From Hungatella sp. (lineage in GTDB: Bacteria > Bacillota > Clostridia > Lachnospirales > Lachnospiraceae): a stretch of 49,783 nucleotides of DNA. Position numbers and translations under genes: made by a program. Positions 38,725 to 46,060 of this stretch are shown here, in pieces. The stretch lies in NCBI GenBank assembly GCA_022798105.1, contig JAAWLV010000002.1:1-49783 (forward strand), written 5' to 3'. Each line of letters begins with the position of its first letter. Position 1 is the first letter of the stretch. Under the pieces are notes generated by a model, which saw nothing but the letters and a program-made list of their open reading frames with translations, did no database searches and was not told where the DNA came from.

Positions 38725-39105
38725 TTATGCCTCTTCGCTGCCCTTCTTCAGTTTCCTGCGGGTTAGCAGTTCCATAGCCGCAATTCCCAGGCCTGAGCCT
38801 GCAAACAGCATGAGCCACAAACTGCCGTTGCTGGTGTCTCCCATCCCAGGTGTTGATGCCAGCGGCACCTGCTGGTCGGGAATGGCTGCCAGGGGTACGG
38901 CCCCGTCCTCAATAACCATCTGAGCTAACGGCACATCGCCGTTCTCAATGGTTATGGTCTCCGGGCCGGTTACGTCTCCTGTGGGAGTCACCACTGTCCC
39001 TCTGGCGCTGGGGCTGACCGCGTACGCAGTCATGGTCGTACCTCCCACTGTCAGGATCCCCGACATCATCAATGTCATCAGACATTTCCTGCTCCGTTTT
39101 TTCAT
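38725..39105 (-). CDS. Small secreted surface protein with VPLA repeats and degenerate sortase-like C-terminus
   Basis: Signal peptide; GDVPLAQ..GAVPLAA..QQVPLAS repeats; STPGMGDTSNGSLWLMLFAGSGLGIAAMELLTRRKLKKG (motif-TM-basic tail). Confidence 0.65.
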   Translation of the reverse strand: MKKRSRKCLMTLMMSGILTVGGTTMTAYAVSPSARGTVVTPTGDVTGPETITIENGDVPLAQMVIEDGAVPLAAIPDQQVPLASTPGMGDTSNGSLWLMLFAGSGLGIAAMELLTRRKLKKGSEEA

Positions 39106-39182
39106 ACATGTTCACCCTCTTTCCTCTTTACTTTTTTATTCAATAAACAGGCTCCTGAAAGCCTGGTTATTGCACCCTGTTC

Positions 39183-40247
39183 TCATACTTCCCGGTAAAA
39201 CAGTTCTAAAAGGATCGGCGTCAGCCCTTCCTTATCCATGTAAAATTCATTGTACACCTGCCCCATCACCGACCGGCCGGGTACCGTATAGAAATCCCCA
39301 TCCTCCAGTCCGGCGCTTCCTGCCGCGTCCATGGCCATTTTCAGATACTCCTCTTTTCTCATGTCTGTCACCATGTAGCTTTCTATCTCCTCAAACAGCT
39401 CCCCGACAATCCCGCTGTCCTTTTTCGACTGTTCCTGGACCGCGCGGAGAAATCCCATAATAAACTCCTTCTCACGCTCCAGGCGGTAGATGGCAGAGTG
39501 GGCTTCTTCAATATCCCGGTATCTTACAAAGGCTTCTGCCTGCTCCCCTTTCAGGGTTACGACGGCTCCTTTCACAAAGGCCGGATCCTTTTTCTCCATC
39601 CCGTCTGACGGTATGGTTACGGTCACCCCTCCTACACGGTTGTTTAAAAGGTTTATCACCTCCGTGTCCGCGGCCATGTACCAGTCAAACTCAAATCCCC
39701 CAAGGGCCTGCGACAAAGCCTCTTGTACACGCTGGCAGCTGCCTTCCCTTCCGTCGCCGTAAGCGTACGCCAGGTTCAAATGCTGAATATCCTTCCCCAG
39801 CACATTACCGCTTAAATCCGTCAGGGTAATCTCCGTCATGGTATCCCTGGGCACAACCAGAAAGCGGATGGTATTCCGGGCCGTGTCCTGGGCGATGACA
39901 AAGATCCCGTCTGCCTGACCGCCCATGGTGTGAGTTACAATCTCCTCCATGGATCCCTGTCTGTCCACCCCCATGCACAAAATGGCTTTCACGTTGCTGC
40001 TTCTTTTGTAGGTCTTTCCGTTGTATTCCACAGTCCCCGTCAAATCCTTAGGAACCTGTGTGCTCTGCGGGGAAGATCTGCCGGCAATTTGTTTTTCCGT
40101 CAATGTCCGCTGCCGGTACAGATACACCGTCAGCACAGTGACGGCTGCTGCCAGAATCACCGCTGCCCCTGCCAGAGTCCTTCTCCATATCCTAAGCCTT
40201 TTGCCGGCATCCCTTCTTTTTTTGGCCCGCATCTGTTCTCCCCGCAT
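39183..40247 (-). CDS. LytR-CpsA-Psr (LCP) family protein
   Basis: N-terminal TM; AILCMGVDRQG; FLVVPRDTMTEI; HLNLAYAYGDGR; start set at ATG overlapping the cpsD stop. Confidence 0.9.
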   Translation of the reverse strand: MRGEQMRAKKRRDAGKRLRIWRRTLAGAAVILAAAVTVLTVYLYRQRTLTEKQIAGRSSPQSTQVPKDLTGTVEYNGKTYKRSSNVKAILCMGVDRQGSMEEIVTHTMGGQADGIFVIAQDTARNTIRFLVVPRDTMTEITLTDLSGNVLGKDIQHLNLAYAYGDGREGSCQRVQEALSQALGGFEFDWYMAADTEVINLLNNRVGGVTVTIPSDGMEKKDPAFVKGAVVTLKGEQAEAFVRYRDIEEAHSAIYRLEREKEFIMGFLRAVQEQSKKDSGIVGELFEEIESYMVTDMRKEEYLKMAMDAAGSAGLEDGDFYTVPGRSVMGQVYNEFYMDKEGLTPILLELFYREV

Positions 40248-40969
40248 TATCTGCCGCTTTCCCTGTCTGCTTTGTAGTGGCTGTACCTTCCGTATTTTCC
40301 ATATTTTCCGTATTTCCCGTAATAGCCCTTGCCCTGGATATCCACCTTGTTCAAGACTGCCCCCAGAATCCGGCACCCGGTCTTCTCCAGCTGGGATTTT
40401 ACCTTCTGCTCCAGACGGTAGCTGATGGCATTGCTCTCAATCACCAGAAGGACGCCGTCGCATCTTTTTGCTATAATCGCCCCGTCCGCCAGGCTGGCCA
40501 TGGGAGGCGTATCCACGATAATGCAGTCATAGCCGATGCGCAGCGCCTCAAACATCCGTCCGCAGGCCTCATCCTCCAGAAGCTCCGAGGGGTTGGGGGA
40601 GTAGGGACCTGAAAATATAACGCTTAAGTTTTCTTCGCTGGTTTCATAAATGATCTCCTCCAGCTCCCTCTGTCCGCTTAAAAACTGGGAAAGGCCGTTT
40701 ACCTCCTGCTCTATCTGATACCTGGCCGGAAGCACTGACTTCCGGATATCCCCGTCCACCAAAAGGGTCCTTCTCCCTATCTGGGCGAGGGACTGGGCAA
40801 GGGCAAAGGAAATATCGCTTTTCCCCTCGTCCGGCAGCGCGCTGGTCACCATGATCACCTTGATGCTTCTTCCGCAGAACTGCAGGTTGGTTCTCAGGGT
40901 CTTTACGGCTTCCTCATAGTGATAGTCTTCACTCATTGCCCTTCTCAGTTCCAGCACCGGCTTTGCCAT
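40247..40969 (-). CDS. CpsD/CapB-type tyrosine-protein kinase (BY-kinase) with Tyr-rich tail
   Basis: VIMVTSALPDEGKSDISFALAQSLAQIGRRTLLVDGDIRKS; VDTPP; tail YYGKYGKYGKYGRYSHYK; RBS GGGAGG before ATG at 40969. Confidence 0.92.
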   Translation of the reverse strand: MAKPVLELRRAMSEDYHYEEAVKTLRTNLQFCGRSIKVIMVTSALPDEGKSDISFALAQSLAQIGRRTLLVDGDIRKSVLPARYQIEQEVNGLSQFLSGQRELEEIIYETSEENLSVIFSGPYSPNPSELLEDEACGRMFEALRIGYDCIIVDTPPMASLADGAIIAKRCDGVLLVIESNAISYRLEQKVKSQLEKTGCRILGAVLNKVDIQGKGYYGKYGKYGKYGRYSHYKADRESGR

Positions 40970-41003
40970 CTTAAATCCTCCCTTTTCTTCCCTTGTCTTT
41001 TTC

Positions 41004-41762
41004 CTATCGGGATCCGCCTGATACACGGGCCACTTCCTGTTCCTTGATTTTTTTGTCTTTCCTGGCATCGCCTTCCCGTCCGGGCACCGACGCCAGCACG
41101 GTTATCCCCAGATACCGCTCCACATCCTCCTCGGTGCGGATCGTGTCATTGAATATTACCTCCATAACAAGGATAAAGCATACGGCCGCCGCCATGCCCA
41201 CAGCTCCTAACAGGGCATATTTTTTGACTGACGGCCTTGTGGGAAGCTCTGCCAGCTCCCCGTTTTCAATGAGCTTCGGCGGAACCATCTCCATGATGTC
41301 CCCGATGTAATCGGACGCCGAGGACGCCATCTGATCCACGATGGCCTTGGCCAGGGCCGGATCCGGATTATCGATGGAAATGGTGATAATACGGGTGTCC
41401 GCCGGATTGTCAATGTTAAGCCGGCGTCTTAAGGTTTTATAAGTAATATCCAGCCTCAGCTTCTCAATGACTTCCTGAAGCACCGGGCGGCTGGTGATGA
41501 TCACCTGATAGTCTTTGGTCAGCTGGCTCCCGATCTGCAGATCGGCCAGAGATGCCAGTGTCGTCTCTTTAGACAGCACATACAGCATCGCCGTCGAGGT
41601 ATACTGGGGAGTCATTATAAACTTGGCAAATGCCCCCGCGCCTGCCCCTCCAATGGCCATGGCCAGCAAAATCAGCCACAGCTTCTTTTTCCATGCCAGC
41701 AATATCTCCAGCAGATCAATCTCCGCCTCGTCTTCCTCATACGCTTTTCGTCTCTGTTCCAT
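41004..41762 (-). CDS. CpsC/Wzz-type chain-length determinant / BY-kinase adaptor
   Basis: EIDLLEILLAWKKKLWLILLAMAIGG N-terminal TM and second TM ALLGAVGMAAAVCFILVMEVIF. Confidence 0.88.
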   Translation of the reverse strand: MEQRRKAYEEDEAEIDLLEILLAWKKKLWLILLAMAIGGAGAGAFAKFIMTPQYTSTAMLYVLSKETTLASLADLQIGSQLTKDYQVIITSRPVLQEVIEKLRLDITYKTLRRRLNIDNPADTRIITISIDNPDPALAKAIVDQMASSASDYIGDIMEMVPPKLIENGELAELPTRPSVKKYALLGAVGMAAAVCFILVMEVIFNDTIRTEEDVERYLGITVLASVPGREGDARKDKKIKEQEVARVSGGSR

Positions 41763-41765
41763 CTT

Positions 41766-42494
41766 TTAGTTTCCCCGATTTATCCATTCTCTGTTTATGA
41801 TGTGCAGGGCGTTGTCCCTGGTTATATGTTCCAAAAGCTCCTGGTTTACGTGGCTCTTTAACCATTTTTCCGCGGCTGTTATCTTAGGCGGACGGAAATC
41901 CATACGGTGCATGTCGCTTCCAAGAAAATCGATCCTGCCCAAAAGCACCTGCCTCCTTCTCCATCTGGTCTCCGCCAGGTACCATTTCCCCGAAAGGCCG
42001 CTGTAGTTCATCTGCAGCAGGCACCCGCTCTTTGTCAAATCCAGTAAATTCTTTTCTTCCCTCAGGCACGCGTATCTCTCCATGTGGGCCAGTATGGGGG
42101 TGTAGCCTGCCTGGAACAGCCGGCTACACCCCCGATACAGTTCCCGGTATGAGACGCCCGGCGCAAATTCCGTCAGCACGTACCTGCTTCCTGCCATGGT
42201 CAGAGCCTCATGTTCCTTTAACTTTGCAGTCAGCTCCTCATGGTAATAATTCTCCTGCCCCAGATAGATCCTGAAATCCGGATACGTTTCCTGCAGCTTT
42301 TTTTCCAGATCGTTTGCAAGGGCGGCCAGTTCCTGCCCTCTCCCCCTTGTCTCGTGGGGCGTGGCAATGACGCCCCGCACGCCCTGGGCCGCCGCTATCC
42401 ACAGCATCTTCCGGGCCTCCTCCATGCTTCGTGCCCCGTCGTCCACCCCCGGCAGGACGTGGGCGTGCACGTCTATGAGCCCGCCTCCTAACAT
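41766..42494 (-). CDS. CpsB/CapC-type PHP-family tyrosine-protein phosphatase
   Basis: LIDVHAHVLPGVDDGARSMEEA; VIATPHE; PILAHMERY; FLGSDMHR. Confidence 0.92.
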   Translation of the reverse strand: MLGGGLIDVHAHVLPGVDDGARSMEEARKMLWIAAAQGVRGVIATPHETRGRGQELAALANDLEKKLQETYPDFRIYLGQENYYHEELTAKLKEHEALTMAGSRYVLTEFAPGVSYRELYRGCSRLFQAGYTPILAHMERYACLREEKNLLDLTKSGCLLQMNYSGLSGKWYLAETRWRRRQVLLGRIDFLGSDMHRMDFRPPKITAAEKWLKSHVNQELLEHITRDNALHIINREWINRGN

Positions 42495-43525
42495 GCCCCG
42501 TCCTTTGTCACCACTGCCTTCACCGTCTTTACAAGTATCCGGATGTCGCCTTTTAAGCTCCAATTGTCCACATACTCCTTATCCAGCCGTACCACTTCCT
42601 CAAAATCCTTTATCTTGCTTCTTCCGCTTATCTGCCACAGGCCTGTTATCCCCGGCTTGGTGGCCAGCCTTATCCTGTGATGCCATTCATATTTCATCCA
42701 TTCGTCCACCGTCGGAGGACGGCTGCCTATCAGGCTCATCTCCCCCTTGAGCACGTTCCAGAACTGGGGAAATTCATCCAGCGAATACTTCCTGATAAAG
42801 CCTCCGATGCCCCGCTCTCCTCCGATTATCCTGGGATCGTTTTCTATCTTGAACATCATTCCGTCCTTCACCTGATTTTTTTCTGTCAGCTCCTTTTTCC
42901 GCTCCTCCGCGTCCGGGTACATACTTCTGAACTTATACATGAAAAAACGCCTCCCGTTCTTTCCAACCCGCTCCTGGACAAAAAATATGGGGCCCGGGGA
43001 ATAAAAGCAGATAACCGGCCCTATAACTATCACCAGCATAAGTGTCAGCACACACCCCACAATCCCTCCGATTATGTCTAAAAGCCGTTTGCATGCCGCC
43101 TGTTTTACGGAGATCCTGTAAAAGCTGCTGCTCAGTACCGTGTACTCTCCAAGCTTTTTCACATCCTGTCTATGGCCGTCCTGCTTTACCGCCTTTAACA
43201 GGTTTAAGTGCACCGTCACCCCCATCTCGATCAGATACCGGTAAAACCCGTCCGGAAAGGGGGCCTCCCTGGGCAGGGCGATCAGGACCTCATCCACCCA
43301 TTCCCGGCATACAAACTCAATGACCGTATCCCCGCAGGCCCCTATCTCCACGCCGTTTATCCTCTGCCCGATTCGTTCCCTTCCCTCAGCATCCATCAGG
43401 ACAACCCGCAGCATGTACTGGCTTGCGTAATTGCTGGTTCTCACGTTCTCTATGACTGTGGCTGCCACATCCCAGACAGTCACAATAATCAGGGACTTTT
43501 TCTTCCCTTTTCTATCGTGCGTCAT
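42488..43525 (-). CDS. Undecaprenyl-phosphate sugar phosphotransferase (WbaP/CpsE-type catalytic domain)
   Basis: KRLLDIIGGIVGCVLTLM; YKFRSMYPDAEERK; FIRKYSLDEFPQFWNVLKGEMSLIGSRPPT; KPGITGLWQISGRS. Confidence 0.93.
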   Translation of the reverse strand: MTHDRKGKKKSLIIVTVWDVAATVIENVRTSNYASQYMLRVVLMDAEGRERIGQRINGVEIGACGDTVIEFVCREWVDEVLIALPREAPFPDGFYRYLIEMGVTVHLNLLKAVKQDGHRQDVKKLGEYTVLSSSFYRISVKQAACKRLLDIIGGIVGCVLTLMLVIVIGPVICFYSPGPIFFVQERVGKNGRRFFMYKFRSMYPDAEERKKELTEKNQVKDGMMFKIENDPRIIGGERGIGGFIRKYSLDEFPQFWNVLKGEMSLIGSRPPTVDEWMKYEWHHRIRLATKPGITGLWQISGRSKIKDFEEVVRLDKEYVDNWSLKGDIRILVKTVKAVVTKDGAC

Positions 43526-43596
43526 ATGTATCCCCCCGCCGCTTTCCCTTAATTCCCCTTGACATACCGGCTCTGGCGGCCGGCCAAGCGGCCTGT

Positions 43597-44280
43597 TCAC
43601 TCTCTTTTATAAATCACAGTCAATATCCCAGCCTCAGGCAGCGGTACTGTCACCGTCTTGGCCTCCGGCGCCACTTCCTTCGGTTCTATGACTTCCCATT
43701 TTTGGGATTCCCTTCCATAAAACAGGACGGACACCTCCTCAAGGCCTTTTATCAGGTTCGGAACATACACAGCCACCTCTCCGCCCCGGCCGGTAAATTC
43801 CCCGTTTTCACGGTCTCTTCCTATGATTCCGCTGGGGACTATAAGGGCATAAAACTTATCCAGCCCTTCAATCCCCGTGGCCTCTGCCAAAGATTCCCCA
43901 TTATGTATCCTCTCTATCTGTCCTGCGGCCTCCTCTGACAGGCCGGGGACGGCTGTGAAAAAATCCGTATATTCAAATATCACAGAGCCTTCCCGGGCGT
44001 TGGGTGCCTCTTTTCCCCGGCTCATTTGCTCCTTCTGGTTTTGCGTCACCGCAGCCTCCTTGGGGTTTACTGCCTCCTGTGTACCCTTAAGCCGGTCTTC
44101 CTCCTGGGATTCTCCAGTCTCCCAGGCGGTTTTTACACTGCTTTCGGCAATGCTTATGTCTTCGCCGATGTGGTTTCTTCCCCCCATCCAAGTGGAAACT
44201 CCATATCCTGCAGCCCCCAAGACACTCAGCATAATCAGCAGGGCTCTGATGATCTTCCTGTTTCTCTCTCCCATGGTCAT
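43597..44280 (-). CDS. Conserved hypothetical membrane-anchored protein of EPS operon
   Basis: N-terminal TM IIRALLIMLSVLGAAGYGVS then soluble domain; collinear with EPS genes. Confidence 0.65.
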   Translation of the reverse strand: MTMGERNRKIIRALLIMLSVLGAAGYGVSTWMGGRNHIGEDISIAESSVKTAWETGESQEEDRLKGTQEAVNPKEAAVTQNQKEQMSRGKEAPNAREGSVIFEYTDFFTAVPGLSEEAAGQIERIHNGESLAEATGIEGLDKFYALIVPSGIIGRDRENGEFTGRGGEVAVYVPNLIKGLEEVSVLFYGRESQKWEVIEPKEVAPEAKTVTVPLPEAGILTVIYKRE

Positions 44281-44318
44281 ATCCGCCTGTTTTTCTCAGA
44301 TTGCTTTTCCGCAGCTTC

Positions 44319-44813
44319 TCACCCGAAAATTTGATTTTCAGCTTTATGTCCCTGCGCCATAGCAAGCTCTCTCAAAAACCCGCCGTGCATCTCCTCCTCG
44401 GCCCTTTTTCTGGCTTCCACCGCATCCTCAAACCGATGGTAGCATCCCAGATAGTACCGCCTCCCTTTAAAGCAGATGGACGCCCGCCAGGTTCCCTTGG
44501 ATGCCCGCCAGTCCACCCCGGGGACTCCGCTGGTGTTATTTCTCCGGACTGTCCCGGCTTTAAGCATCTCCACACAGGTACCGTCAATATATGTCAGGCT
44601 GGCAAGGCCTCCTCCTGCTCTCTCCGCCCCTTCGCACCCGCAGCTTCCCACATGGCCGCTGCGCAGATAACAGGTTTTGACAACGAGTTCCTTTCCGCAC
44701 TCACAGCGGCACAGCCACGCGGTTTTGGTGCCCACGTTATCCGCAGGGCAAAGAACCGTCAGTTTCTTGTATTTCTGGCCGGCCAGATTTAGTTTTTTCC
44801 TGGAATGTGCCAT
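44319..44813 (-). CDS. AP2-domain DNA-binding protein with N-terminal Cys-rich (zinc-ribbon-like) segment
   Basis: WLCRCECGKELVVKTCYLRSGHVGSCGC; NTSGVPGVDWRASKGTWRASICFKGRRYYLGCYHRFEDAVEARKRAEEE is an AP2-like fold; RBS GAGGGCGG. Confidence 0.85.
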   Translation of the reverse strand: MAHSRKKLNLAGQKYKKLTVLCPADNVGTKTAWLCRCECGKELVVKTCYLRSGHVGSCGCEGAERAGGGLASLTYIDGTCVEMLKAGTVRRNNTSGVPGVDWRASKGTWRASICFKGRRYYLGCYHRFEDAVEARKRAEEEMHGGFLRELAMAQGHKAENQIFG

Positions 44814-44849
44814 TTTATCCGCCCTCTTTCACATGGCCCTTTTGTCACG

Positions 44850-44864
44850 GAATCCGTATTCTGT
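44850..44864 (+). repeat. Left inverted repeat (IRL) of putative invertible promoter: GAATCCGTATTCTGT
   Basis: Exact reverse complement of 45096-45110. Confidence 0.85.
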
Positions 44865-45028
44865 GACAAAAGGGCAGGGAAAAAGGCCTTCAAATATGGA
44901 TAATATATTATTTGGGAATAAAAAAAACACCTGACGATATGCCGCAGATGTATGAAGCCCATGAAAATGAAAGAACACAAATAACAAGTTTGTGGTCTTT
45001 ATTTTTGTACTGAATTTTTAGCTGTCTA

Positions 45029-45058
45029 TTGCAATTGAAAGCCGTACTATGGTATAAT
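45029..45058 (+). promoter_or_regulatory. Sigma-A extended -10 promoter TTGCAA-18-TATAAT (TGgTATAAT), currently pointing rightward
   Basis: ttgcaattgaaagccgtactatggtataat at 45029-45058. Confidence 0.75.
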
Positions 45059-45095
45059 AGGCAAAAGAAAAAAGAACATACAGCTCTTTTGGGGA

Positions 45096-45110
45096 ACAGA
45101 ATACGGATTC
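45096..45110 (-). repeat. Right inverted repeat (IRR): ACAGAATACGGATTC on the plus strand
   Basis: Exact reverse complement of 44850-44864. Confidence 0.85.
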
Positions 45111-45118
45111 TGTATCCC

Positions 45119-45976
45119 CTAACTGACCAGTCCCATCTGTTCCAGCTGCCGGGCATGCTCTGCGCCGGTAGTTATAAGGTAAATGCGCGTCGTTTCCACA
45201 CAGCTGTGCCCCAGCACATCCGCCAGTTTTACAATGTCCCCCGTCACCTGATAAAAGACGGTTGCGAACAGATGGCGAAGATTGTGGGGGAACACCTTGG
45301 AAGGTTCTACGTTCGCCTTTGCACACAGGGATTTCATGGCCCGCCATATTTTATATCGTGTCAGGCTTTTTCCGTCTTCGGCCCGAAAGATTTCGCCGGA
45401 GACGATTTTTTTTGTTTTTGCATATTTAAGCAGCTTCCTGCACAGCCTGTCCGGCAGAAGGATGGTGCGTATTTTGCCTTTAAGCGATACATCCGCCCGG
45501 CCTGCCCGCAGGGCCTCCACCGTAATATATCTTACCTCAGACACTCGGATGCCTGTGGCGCATATGCTCTCCATCACAAGAGCCAGCCATTCCGGGCACC
45601 CATAAGCGGCACCTTTAAGCAGACGGCTGTACTCCTCCTGAGTCAAATCCTGGGAGGCGTCGCGAAACGTCCTTCTCTGCCTCTTCAAAAGCCTTACCCG
45701 GCATCCGTCCCATCTCAAAAAGGCGAACAGGCTGTTGATGGCGGACAGCTTGGTGTTTACCGTAGCCGGCGCAAACCCTTCATCCAGAAGGGAATTTTTC
45801 CACTGCGCCGCCGATTCTTTCGTTACAGCCCTTCCATCCAGCCACAGGGCGAACATACGGATATCCCGCAGATACTTTTCAATGGTAGCCCCGGCCCTCT
45901 CCTCGTTGACGAGAAAACTCCTGTAATATCCGATCTGTTCTTCTGTCAGCCAATACTCAAATCCATAGTCAAGCAT
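45119..45976 (-). CDS. Tyrosine recombinase/integrase (XerC/D-like), candidate DNA invertase
   Basis: Core-binding SAM-like N-terminus; ATGIRVSEV, HNLRHLFAT, LGHSCVETTRIYL catalytic R-HxxR-H-Y motifs; RBS GGAGG before ATG at 45976. Confidence 0.92.
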   Translation of the reverse strand: MLDYGFEYWLTEEQIGYYRSFLVNEERAGATIEKYLRDIRMFALWLDGRAVTKESAAQWKNSLLDEGFAPATVNTKLSAINSLFAFLRWDGCRVRLLKRQRRTFRDASQDLTQEEYSRLLKGAAYGCPEWLALVMESICATGIRVSEVRYITVEALRAGRADVSLKGKIRTILLPDRLCRKLLKYAKTKKIVSGEIFRAEDGKSLTRYKIWRAMKSLCAKANVEPSKVFPHNLRHLFATVFYQVTGDIVKLADVLGHSCVETTRIYLITTGAEHARQLEQMGLVS

Positions 45977-46060
45977 AATCTGTACCTCCGCAAACACAAA
46001 CAGCCGTTTTCGGCACCCGCATACAATTCCATGAGGAAAACGCAGCCTGCCGGAAACGGC

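Larger units (their letters stand above)
44850..45110. other. Putative invertible promoter segment (inverton) between IRL and IRR
   Basis: 15-bp perfect inverted repeats, 231 bp between them, internal consensus promoter, adjacent tyrosine recombinase. Confidence 0.72.

Noticed and set aside
44901-44935. Possible leftward promoter inside the invertible segment (ATAATATATTAT)
   Set aside because: AT-rich -10-like strings but no convincing -35 at correct spacing; much weaker than the rightward promoter.
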